From NCBI GenBank assembly GCA_947463915.1, contig CANHVO010000019.1, forward strand, positions 1-40,407: DNA of 40,407 nucleotides, given 5' to 3'. The translations under genes and the position numbers were made by a program. Source of the stretch: Planctomycetaceae bacterium. GTDB lineage: Bacteria > Planctomycetota > Planctomycetia > Pirellulales > Pirellulaceae. This document shows positions 33,922 through 40,407 of this stretch, piece after piece (position 1 is the first letter of the stretch; each line of letters opens with the position of its first letter). The notes under the pieces were generated by a model. That model worked only from the letters and a program-made list of their open reading frames with translations, was not told the DNA's origin and searched no databases.

Positions 33922-35559
33922 ATGAGCAAGAATTTTCGTAGCCATCTTGGCGTATTGTTCGCATTGATATTCAGCCCTATCTGTTTTGCTCAAGAACCTG
34001 AGTCGCCAACCGTCGCAGCGGTTCGAAAAAACAAAACTTTTCCTAACGATTGGTTCGGCAATTGGAAAGGTGAGGTTCAAAGTCGTAGCCCCAGCGGCAA
34101 GCAAGACGCGTTTCAAATGGAGTTGAGGGTTGCTCCGACGGAAACACCGGACCGCTTTCATTGGACCATCATCTACGAGGGGGTACAGGGACGAAGCGAA
34201 CGACTCTATACGCTGGTCGCCAAAGATCCGGACAATGGCCTATTCGTTATCGACGAAAACAATGGCATCTTGTTGGACGCGACCCTGATCGGTGACACTC
34301 TAACGGAACACTTTACTGTCGGCGGACAGCGCATTTGGACGACGAGCAGATTGCAACAGACCGTCTCTGGACGCGAGATTCATTTCGAATTGTCGACGGC
34401 CAACGATACTCAAGCCAACAAGTCAGGCGGGAAGGACGGAATCCCGGAGGTTAGTAGCTTACGACTGAGCAATCAGCAGCGAGCGATTCTCAAACCAGTT
34501 GCAAACAACGAGGCACCTAAGCCAGAGGCTAGCAGCAATACCTACGCATGGAAAAAGCTCGAGACCGAAGCGTATCGAGGAAAGCAAGATGATATCTACT
34601 TCGTCAATGAGCGACTGGGCTGGTACGTCAACGGTTCTGGCAAGATCTTTAAGACGACCGATGCGGGCGAAAATTGGACGATGCAGTTGCACAAGCCAGG
34701 AACGTTTTTCCGATGCATCGCCTTTGTGGATGAGATGAGAGGTTTTGCTGGGAATATTGGGCCTGGTTATTTCCCCAATGTTTCCGATAACGTACCACTT
34801 TATGAAACATCGGATGGGGGAACGACATGGACGGCAGTCACGAACATCGAAGGGCCGCCGGTTGTTGGTCTTTGCGCCATGCAAGTGCTTCGAGAGAAGT
34901 TTGTGAACGCTGGAAATTTGGATACGCGAATTCGTATCATTGGAGTGGGGCGAGTTGGCGGCCCAACTGCAATGTTGTATTCCGATGACCTTGGGAAATC
35001 ATGGCAACAAATCGATATTCAGGCCAAAGCAGCGATGGCCTTTGACGTGCATTTCTTTAATCGCAATGAAGGCTACATTGCCGCAGCCACCAACGCAGAC
35101 CCGGCTCAGTCCAACGCGTTGATCCTATCAACGATTGACGGCGGCAAAACTTGGACGAACGCTTGGCAATCGACAAGATCCTTTGAGTTAACTTGGAAAA
35201 TCGCATTCCCAACGCGCGAAGTTGGCTACGTTACGATTCAATCTTACAATCCGGACCTTGCAGTCAAAGAACGTTTTGTTGCCAAGACAACGGACGGCGG
35301 GAAGACTTGGGCTGAGATGCCATTGGTCAGCGACCACAAAGTGCGAGAGTTTGGCGTCGGATTTTTGGATGCGCGAACCGGCTGGGTGGGAGCGGTTCCA
35401 AACGGATTCCAAACGATGGATGGCGGAGCAACTTGGCAGGCAGTCGAAATGGGGAATGCAGTGAACAAGATTCGGATCCTTGAAACCGATTCAGGCCATG
35501 TTGGGTATGCAATCGGAATGAATGTCCATCGGATGGAAGTGCCAAAACCCAAGAAGTAA
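33922..35559 (+). CDS. Secreted BNR/Ycf48-like propeller protein with N-terminal beta-barrel-like domain
   Basis: A 545-aa protein with a signal peptide (LGVLFALIFSPICFAQ). Residues about 35-165 are a beta-rich domain (FGNWKGEVQSRSPSGKQDAF, FHWTIIYEG, LTEHFTVGGQRIW) that reads like a small lipocalin/DUF1579-type barrel. Residues about 200-545 form a propeller with repeated Asp-box/BNR turns: TTDAGENW, TSDGGTTW, SDDLGKSW, TIDGGKTW, TTDGGKTW and TMDGGATW. This matches the Ycf48/photosystem-II-assembly-factor-like group, which in non-photosynthetic bacteria are secreted proteins of unknown function. No sialidase catalytic residues were seen. It is downstream of the ThuA fusion gene, 98 bp apart and on the same strand, so co-transcription is possible. 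Confidence 0.88.
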   Translation: MSKNFRSHLGVLFALIFSPICFAQEPESPTVAAVRKNKTFPNDWFGNWKGEVQSRSPSGKQDAFQMELRVAPTETPDRFHWTIIYEGVQGRSERLYTLVAKDPDNGLFVIDENNGILLDATLIGDTLTEHFTVGGQRIWTTSRLQQTVSGREIHFELSTANDTQANKSGGKDGIPEVSSLRLSNQQRAILKPVANNEAPKPEASSNTYAWKKLETEAYRGKQDDIYFVNERLGWYVNGSGKIFKTTDAGENWTMQLHKPGTFFRCIAFVDEMRGFAGNIGPGYFPNVSDNVPLYETSDGGTTWTAVTNIEGPPVVGLCAMQVLREKFVNAGNLDTRIRIIGVGRVGGPTAMLYSDDLGKSWQQIDIQAKAAMAFDVHFFNRNEGYIAAATNADPAQSNALILSTIDGGKTWTNAWQSTRSFELTWKIAFPTREVGYVTIQSYNPDLAVKERFVAKTTDGGKTWAEMPLVSDHKVREFGVGFLDARTGWVGAVPNGFQTMDGGATWQAVEMGNAVNKIRILETDSGHVGYAIGMNVHRMEVPKPKK

Positions 35560-35681
35560 TGCGAGCGACGGGTTCCAATGTATCTAGCACGACGCGCAAG
35601 CTAGTGAATCTAAAGAACCTAGCCCGACGTACACGTTTTGAACGTTTCGTTTAGGGGAAAAGCCCCGGTCGTTCTCACGGG

Positions 35682-35724
35682 CTGTTGATTTAGTGCTTTT
35701 CCAAATGCATTTCGTTTAACAGTC
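35682..35724. repeat. Partial family D element
   Basis: CTGTTGATTTAGTGCTTTTC...CGTTTAACAGTC shares the outer blocks CTGTTGATTT and CGTTTAACAGTC with 13253-13277, and the first CTGTT can pair with AACAG. The long stem of the 13265 copy is missing. Confidence 0.5.
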
Positions 35725-35751
35725 CGCTTGCTGGGCTGGGCACAGGCTTTT

Positions 35752-35822
35752 GTGTAGCGAAAGTCGTCAAGACTTTCGGCTGCACAAACTAACGGCCGAA
35801 ACTCTTGACGAGATTCGCTACA
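35752..35822. repeat. Inverted repeat, family B copy 2
   Basis: GTGTAGCGAAAGTCGTCAAG-ACTTTCGGC (35752-35780) pairs with GGCCGAAACTCTTGACGAGA-TTCGCTACA (35794-35822). Same construction as 19006-19080. It lies between the stops of two convergent genes and could act as a bidirectional terminator. Confidence 0.8.
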
Positions 35823-35878
35823 AAATGCTTCACGGCATTCCCTTCGGGGATTGCCTTGCGATCAACAGCATTCGCAAA

Positions 35879-36538
35879 TTACTTGACTACCAGTTCATTC
35901 TTGACTCGATCGATCCCCGGTTCGAAGGACAAGAGCTGGGCCAATAGCTCGGCCTCGCGATTTGACGAGACGGTCCCGCGAAGTACGGCCGTGGTGCCTG
36001 CCATGGACACGTTGGCGCGACCTTTGGAGAATTCTGCAATCCTTTCCGTCGCTGCCGCGCTGGCAGGTCGTATGCTTGGCAACTCGTTTGATGTTTCGCT
36101 ATCCGATTCAAACGTGAGTCGAGGGTAGTACATTCCTTTTGCCGGTTGAGGAGGCAGTGGTCGATTGATGCGATCCGCTTTCGCTGTCTCAAGCCTTAAA
36201 GTCTCAGCTGTCGTCGGAACTCGTCCCAATCCAATGGCTTGACCGGACCCCACAAAGCCCTTCAAGTCCGTTCGGTTTGAGCCAACGAAATCCTGACGCG
36301 AGCGATTCCCCCGCAGATACCGGGCGTTTGCTCCTTGTAAGCCAGAGGTGGCACCTACGGAGGCGCCACCAGCTGACGTAGCGGCGGCAGCAGTGCCGGC
36401 GCGTTGTTGCTGTAGTGACAAAGCGGGGGAACCGAGGGTTCGATTCCCGATTAACTGTGCGGATACATTGGGCAGATTGATCGCATAGGCCGCTACCAGG
36501 CATAGCACCTTAAGCAAAGTTTGCCGAAAAGATTTCAT
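35879..36538 (-). CDS. Exported BON-domain protein, last gene of the secretion-like operon
   Basis: About 219 aa from the ATG at 36538, which overlaps the TGA of the upstream gene (ATGA); the longer frame to 36604 would overlap that gene by 70 bp and lacks a signal at its start. A signal peptide is present (MKSFRQTLLKVLCLVAAYAI then NLPNVSAQ). The middle is low-complexity (Ala/Gly/Ser/Arg, GTAAAATSAGGASVGATSG). The C-terminus, ERIAEFSKGRANVSMAGTTA and then VLRGTVSSNREAELLAQLLS followed by FEPGIDRVKNELVV, is a BON domain. BON domains bind membranes or lipids and occur beside secretin systems. Here it is translationally coupled to a PilO-like gene, suggesting a periplasmic part of the same machine. 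Confidence 0.8.
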   Translation of the reverse strand: MKSFRQTLLKVLCLVAAYAINLPNVSAQLIGNRTLGSPALSLQQQRAGTAAAATSAGGASVGATSGLQGANARYLRGNRSRQDFVGSNRTDLKGFVGSGQAIGLGRVPTTAETLRLETAKADRINRPLPPQPAKGMYYPRLTFESDSETSNELPSIRPASAAATERIAEFSKGRANVSMAGTTAVLRGTVSSNREAELLAQLLSFEPGIDRVKNELVVK

Positions 36539-37461
36539 CGTTGCTCTCCTTTTTCTGGTTTGGGCGCACACACTTGGCCAATAGTTTGCCCCAAGTGGAG
36601 CCAATGCGGTTCATCGTTAACACGAACCAGCACTTGATTGTTTAGCACTTCTAAAACCGAAATGTCATGCAGGGCGACCGGAAGCTGATTGCCTGCAGCA
36701 ACGGTCTTGGTTGTCCCTCTCGAATCGATTCGGAACCAAGCCTGCGCGACACCTTCTCGATTCGATGTGATCGCTTTCAACTCGATTTCGTACAATGCTT
36801 TCGCAAAACCTCTCGCAAAAAGATTTCGGCGCACAAGGTCGTCGAAGGTGCTTTTCGCGACAGAGGAATCGTCCACGAGCTGCCAATCACCAAGAGTGTC
36901 TTTATTGGTTGAGGCAGACAAGCATAGTACTTCGATCGTCAAATCGGCATCCAGTCTCCCTTCGTTGCCAACGGGATTCAATGCGATGGAGCGGATCTTG
37001 TGCAAATGCCCTGCTTTGCGAAAATCGTTCAGGAACGACGCAAGTTTGCTAAGGGAGGCTTGACCTCGCAACGAGAAATTGATGCGATGACCTATTGTCT
37101 GACGCTTTCCTTTTTTCGTTCGCGATCGAATCTCGACACGAACAGGCTGGGCCGCATCGACCGAAGCCGAAGTCAACTCATTGGCCTCGACCAAATTCAA
37201 AAGCCATTGCTGATAGAGCGAACGAGCGAGTTGAGGATCGTCTGGCAAAGCTCTGGCGGCATAAGCATCCAGTCGCTTGCCTTGCTTCTGCGCAGCGAGT
37301 TGTTCAGACTTGGCAGTGTTCAGTTTGCTGGTGAGATCGTCTAACTCAGCCGTTATTTGTAGATGGGGTTGTTCGATCCAACTGCGGTAGAGCGAGTCCA
37401 GACCGTACAGTCCGAATACCACTGCTCCGGCAACCATTAGCCATTTGATACGTGGGCTCAT
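36535..37461 (-). CDS. PilO/GspM-like inner-membrane protein with PilP-like C-terminus
   Basis: A 308-aa protein. One membrane helix (IKWLMVAGAVVFGLYGLDSL, residues 5-24) is followed by a coiled coil (ELDDLTSKLNTAKSEQLAAQ) and an alpha/beta domain around residues 90-185 (HRINFSLRGQASLSKLASFL, IRSIALNPVG) like the ferredoxin-like domain of PilO/GspM. The C-terminal 90 residues (FDDLVRRNLFARGF, VAQAWFRIDSRGTTKTVAAG, ISVLEVLNNQVLVRVNDEPHWLHLGQTI) resemble PilP/GspC-type beta domains. It would bridge the inner-membrane platform and the secretin. Its ATG overlaps the TGA of the PilM/N-like gene and its own TGA overlaps the BON gene's ATG. The assignment rests on layout and weak motifs. Confidence 0.72.
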   Translation of the reverse strand: MSPRIKWLMVAGAVVFGLYGLDSLYRSWIEQPHLQITAELDDLTSKLNTAKSEQLAAQKQGKRLDAYAARALPDDPQLARSLYQQWLLNLVEANELTSASVDAAQPVRVEIRSRTKKGKRQTIGHRINFSLRGQASLSKLASFLNDFRKAGHLHKIRSIALNPVGNEGRLDADLTIEVLCLSASTNKDTLGDWQLVDDSSVAKSTFDDLVRRNLFARGFAKALYEIELKAITSNREGVAQAWFRIDSRGTTKTVAAGNQLPVALHDISVLEVLNNQVLVRVNDEPHWLHLGQTIGQVCAPKPEKGEQR

Positions 37462-39164
37462 TTTGGCCCCACTGGTGATGGGGTAGCGGTTTCAACATTG
37501 GGTTGAACAGCGGTGTTTTCAGCGGTGTTTTCTGGGGTGCTGTCTGAGTTGTCTTTGGAAGGAACGTCTGGCTCTTTTTGGTCTGCGTTCGGCGACTCGT
37601 TGGCTTGTATGGGTTTATCCGATGGCGAGGCGGGTTCTGCCGGTGGAGGTTCTGCCGGTGGAGGTTTTGGACCAAATGTGTTTTGCTTCTGCGCTTCGAT
37701 TGGAAACGAGACTCTAGTTTCGAACTGCCAAGGGTACTCCGCTGAGGAAGCATTCTGGCTGATTTGTTTGCTTGTTGCCGAATACTTAGCGCTGCGAATT
37801 CGCGACTCCAATTGCGATATGAATTCTTGCTCTGCAACTTGAACCGAGAGATCGATGGTTGCGGCGTTAGGTCCAGCCGATGCCGTCAATCGTCGAACTG
37901 TCGCATCTTGACCATCGGGCAATCTCCGAGATAGATCGTTGAGCTCTGCCAACCAATCGACTTGGTCTGACATCCAGGCTTGAACCGCTTGAACTTGATC
38001 GGATTTCTCCTGGTACTTTGCCGCGACTTTCTTGGCGTTGTCCAACTCGATGCGGATATCATCGACTTCGCGCTGCAATTGCCAAACATCGGACAACATA
38101 AAGTACAGACCAATTCCAACCACAGATGCTACGCCAACGCCTAAGCCTACCCAACGTACCATTGGGTTCGCGGGCTTGGGAGCCCGCTTGGGAGCGAGCA
38201 AATTGACTGGCAGCGCGTTGTTGACAAAGTCCCAAGCAGCACCTGCGTTGGCTGCCGATCGCGTAGGAGAATCAGCATTCTGATCCTTGTTTGAGGAATC
38301 GAATTCCCAATCCGACAGCGGATCGATGACATGGATCGAAGATTCGCCCCGTTCCTCGAGGGCTTTGGCAACTTGACCGGCAGCATCACTGGTCGCAAAA
38401 ACGTACCAATCTAGTTTAAGCTCTGCCGTCTCTTGGGTGAGCAACGTCAAGCATCGTTGCATTTCCATCCAAATCTGTTCTGCAACGCGTGCCGAATCAT
38501 CGGTGCTCAATCGAATCGTACGCAACAAGATAGGATCAGAGCCGCGGCAGACAGCCAGTTCAACTTCACCGGTATATAGATGAACGGACACAACTAACGT
38601 GTCGCTGGAGATATTCCGTCGGCGAAGGATACTGAGGGGAGCAAGATGTCGCGAGCAGATGGCGGCAAGTCGAAACGCCGTTTCATCCACTTGCTTCTTA
38701 AGCGACTGAAGCTCCTTGGCTGGCAATGCAAACGCCAAAACTTGGCTGGCTGAATTCGCGTCCACTTTGGAATTGGCGACGACCAAGTAGTCGACGATTG
38801 GCGGTTCCTCGGTCTCGCCCAATTGCTGCTCGACTTCGCTCGCGATCAAGCCTGGAAGTTCGCTTTCCTCGGCGGGAGGCAGATTGAGCGTTGGTAAGTC
38901 CAACTCCGGTCTCGACAAGAGCACGACGAGTCGTTGAACCGTAATGCCTTGATCCCGAAAGTAGTCCGACAAAGCGAGCAGAGGATTGCCTAGGTTCGCA
39001 TGGCTAATTGCTCCGAAATCTTTCGAACCAATCCGTCTTGACTTTGGAGAGACGACTAAGAAATAGATCTGCTCTCGATCCCAATGGACGATCGCGATTC
39101 GACCTGTCCCTGGCTTTCGGGCAGTGCTTTGTCGGAGTCTCGTTATGCGTTCCAATAGGTTCAT
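37458..39164 (-). CDS. PilM/GspL-like actin-fold protein fused to a PilN-like membrane part and a proline-rich tail
   Basis: About 568 aa from the ATG at 39164, which overlaps the upstream TGA; a longer frame to 39209 is rejected for that reason. Residues about 20-290 have the PilM/GspL cytoplasmic actin-like character (GRIAIVHWDREQIYFLVV, LPGLIASEVEQQLGETEEPP, VVSVHLYTGEVELAVCRG, RTIRLSTDDSARVAEQI). A membrane helix lies at about 337-357 (VGLGVGVASVVGIGLYFML), then a coiled coil and a PilN/GspL periplasmic-like domain (VRRLTASAGPNAATIDLSVQ). From about 497 the tail is Pro/Glu/Ser/Asn-rich and disordered, with a DNA-level tandem repeat (GGTTCTGCCGGTGGA twice). It should anchor the assembly ATPase in the inner membrane. 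Confidence 0.8.
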   Translation of the reverse strand: MNLLERITRLRQSTARKPGTGRIAIVHWDREQIYFLVVSPKSRRIGSKDFGAISHANLGNPLLALSDYFRDQGITVQRLVVLLSRPELDLPTLNLPPAEESELPGLIASEVEQQLGETEEPPIVDYLVVANSKVDANSASQVLAFALPAKELQSLKKQVDETAFRLAAICSRHLAPLSILRRRNISSDTLVVSVHLYTGEVELAVCRGSDPILLRTIRLSTDDSARVAEQIWMEMQRCLTLLTQETAELKLDWYVFATSDAAGQVAKALEERGESSIHVIDPLSDWEFDSSNKDQNADSPTRSAANAGAAWDFVNNALPVNLLAPKRAPKPANPMVRWVGLGVGVASVVGIGLYFMLSDVWQLQREVDDIRIELDNAKKVAAKYQEKSDQVQAVQAWMSDQVDWLAELNDLSRRLPDGQDATVRRLTASAGPNAATIDLSVQVAEQEFISQLESRIRSAKYSATSKQISQNASSAEYPWQFETRVSFPIEAQKQNTFGPKPPPAEPPPAEPASPSDKPIQANESPNADQKEPDVPSKDNSDSTPENTAENTAVQPNVETATPSPVGPK

Positions 39165-40407
39165 GGTTTTGAATCGGCCAGTTGCTCGATGGAAAAGCCT
39201 CGGTCCCAAGGATGCCAGACTTTTTTATTTCGCAATTGTGTTGGGCTTTGACAAGCGTCAATCGTGGCCGTCATCCGGTAGACAGCGCTCTGATTGTCAC
39301 GATATCCGACGGCCTGTACCGAATAGACATCGCTGCGGAAGGTCAGGTAGGGTTCAAGTTCTTTCAGTTTGGCAATATCGACGGTATCCAGCAACCAAGT
39401 CACAGTGTCGAGCGTCTGTGGAGTCGCTGAAGGGTTATTCGATGCGTTGCGATTTTGAACAATTCGCTGCGCCAGGGCTAAGTCCAAGCCGGGGACTCCC
39501 GCGAGAACTTCCACGGTCGCCTCCGACACGTCGATCCGGCCTTCTGAAACCAAAAGACCGTTCACCGTTACGTCGTCGATCAACCGTTCAAGGTAATTGC
39601 GAACCGAGGCCAAGTCACTTGAAAACGGATTGCGAATGGTCCTTTTTGTAAGAGTTGCCGAATTCTTGGGACCGCTTACGCCGACTGTAGCGGGCAGTTC
39701 GACTACGGCCCCGACCAAATCGAGCGGACTTCGGAACGAGTACACTGCTGCTTTGCTAAAATCAGGCTGCCAATCCTGCACAATCGTTGCGGAAGTATTT
39801 TGAGCTGATGCCGCTCCAGCCGTTCCAATTGCCGAACTGGAAACTGCCGCCCCGGGCAAGTTGATCGTCGTGGGAGCTCCCAATTGACTGCTCGGTCCCA
39901 ATTGCCGCATGGCGATGACAAAGTTGGCCCAGTCCTGAGACCAAATCATCGATAGTGTTCGATGCAATGAACGCAAATCCGATTCGTTCAAATTTACCCG
40001 AGGCTGGCCGTTACTCCTAACGTTGCGGTGCCCGCTATACCAAGTCAAATACCGTTGAAGCGGTCGAAAAGCATTCGTTGAGCTTGACCTGTCCGTCGGC
40101 TGCACCGGTGCCGTACGATTTTGTCCCATTCTCTGGCTCTCGAAACGAATCTCCAATGGGTCCAGCTGGTAATTTTGATTCAGGTCGCCACCAAACCAAA
40201 CATGCTTAACATCATCTAACGAAGTGCGCTGTTCCGAGTTGCCGCCGCGATCGATCGGTTTGGATATTCCAAGTTCCATCAGCCAAGTATCTACCATAGC
40301 CTCATTCATACCGGGCAGTCCCAACAAAGTTAGCCTTGCATGTCCCGGTTTCATGCGGTCCCATGCGAGCAAAGTTGGGATGTGAAGTTTGGCTGACTCA
40401 TTTTCCA
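39161..40407 (-). CDS. GspK-like minor pseudopilin, 5' end cut by the right window edge
   Basis: The frame is open to the right edge; upstream codons read E-N-E-S-A-K-L-H-I-P-T-L-L-A-W-D-R, matching the GspK pattern of 'D/E-E-S-A/G-K-L-N' after the N-terminal helix, so the true start lies outside. About 415 residues are visible. Landmarks are LTLLGLPGMNEAMVDTWLME (the first helix-hairpin-helix-like region of GspK), LTWYSGHRNVRSNGQPRVNL (followed by NESD), VLAGVPGLDLALAQRIVQNR and the closing YLTFRSDVYSVQAVGYRDN. In type II secretion GspK caps the pseudopilus. Residues about 165-210 are an alanine/serine-rich insert. It heads the ATGA-coupled group followed by PilM/N-, PilO- and BON-type genes. 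Confidence 0.82.
   Translation of the reverse strand, partial: ENESAKLHIPTLLAWDRMKPGHARLTLLGLPGMNEAMVDTWLMELGISKPIDRGGNSEQRTSLDDVKHVWFGGDLNQNYQLDPLEIRFESQRMGQNRTAPVQPTDRSSSTNAFRPLQRYLTWYSGHRNVRSNGQPRVNLNESDLRSLHRTLSMIWSQDWANFVIAMRQLGPSSQLGAPTTINLPGAAVSSSAIGTAGAASAQNTSATIVQDWQPDFSKAAVYSFRSPLDLVGAVVELPATVGVSGPKNSATLTKRTIRNPFSSDLASVRNYLERLIDDVTVNGLLVSEGRIDVSEATVEVLAGVPGLDLALAQRIVQNRNASNNPSATPQTLDTVTWLLDTVDIAKLKELEPYLTFRSDVYSVQAVGYRDNQSAVYRMTATIDACQSPTQLRNKKVWHPWDRGFSIEQLADSKP

Larger units (their letters stand above)
35560..35878. other. Non-coding region between convergent genes, with repeats
   Basis: Holds a family D partial copy (35682-35724) and a family B inverted repeat (35752-35822). A small plus-strand frame at 35750-35947 is made largely of the family B element and the antisense of the BON gene and is not called. 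Confidence 0.7.

Noticed and set aside
35750-35947. 65-aa plus-strand frame with a plausible start
   Set aside because: Made from the family B inverted repeat and the antisense of the BON gene.
1-40407. Defence system, prophage or integrative element
   Set aside because: No nuclease/helicase defence pair, restriction enzyme, toxin-antitoxin pair, integrase, phage structural gene or tRNA attachment site was recognised; the only mobile gene is the RAYT.

Overview
The window looks like a chromosomal segment of a planctomycete of the Pirellula/Rhodopirellula kind. The evidence is two cytochrome (PSCyt1)-DUF1549-DUF1553 genes, each followed by a DUF1501 gene; two very large 'Pirellula/Verrucomicrobium-type' dehydrogenase-like haem proteins; a degenerate sulfatase-like protein; and intergenic palindromes whose accidental translations read 'GRGSCRA' and 'RWALAPVLDE', which I recall as typical of Pirellulaceae genomes. 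No tRNA, rRNA, CRISPR array, integrase or phage gene was recognised. The species cannot be named from this sequence.

Layout. 1-8.75 kb (+): a gene fragment cut by the left edge, a cytochrome/DUF1549/DUF1553 gene with an inserted golvesin-like domain plus its DUF1501 partner, an RlmI-type RNA methyltransferase, and uvrB. 8.75-10.7 kb: an accessory patch with a REP-associated (IS200-like, HUH) transposase on the minus strand, a pair of short palindromes just upstream of it, and a MITE-like inverted repeat. 10.7-15.6 kb: a secreted esterase (+), then on the minus strand a degenerate sulfatase-like protein, an SseB-like acidic protein, an AEC-family permease and a lipoprotein. 16.2-18.6 kb (+): a TadE - TadG/von Willebrand A - TadE pseudopilin cluster. 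19.1-24.3 kb: a secreted protein of unknown function (-), then a second cytochrome/DUF1549/DUF1553 + DUF1501 pair (+). 24.9-35.6 kb: a propeller-HEAT-cytochrome c protein, a lipoprotein alpha/beta hydrolase (-), a LamG-propeller-cytochrome c-ThuA fusion, and a BNR/Ycf48-like secreted protein. 35.9-40.4 kb (-): four genes joined by ATGA stop/start overlaps: GspK-like, a PilM/GspL+PilN-like fusion, a PilO(+PilP-like C-terminus) protein, and a BON-domain exported protein.

How they fit together. Much of the window encodes exported proteins. The cytochrome/DUF1501 pairs and the two large haem proteins are likely parts of an envelope-associated oxidative or polymer-degrading machinery that is expanded in planctomycetes and poorly understood. 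The TadE cluster and the GspK/L/O operon are pieces of two different pilus or secretion machines whose ATPases and secretins are not in this window.

Between the genes lie several repeat families, each with two or more copies here: an ~80-bp palindrome (family A), a TGTAGCGAAA...TTTCGCTACA inverted repeat (B), a 140-160-bp MITE-like element (C), a 27-bp-stem palindrome with a partial second copy (D), a C/G-rich CCCCTCACCC element (E), and a T-rich/hairpin element at both ends of the TadE cluster (F). I found no clearly new enzyme system. The most distinctive items are the LamG/cytochrome/ThuA fusion, the golvesin insertion, the sulfatase-like pseudoenzyme, the REP/transposase unit and the dense repeat network.
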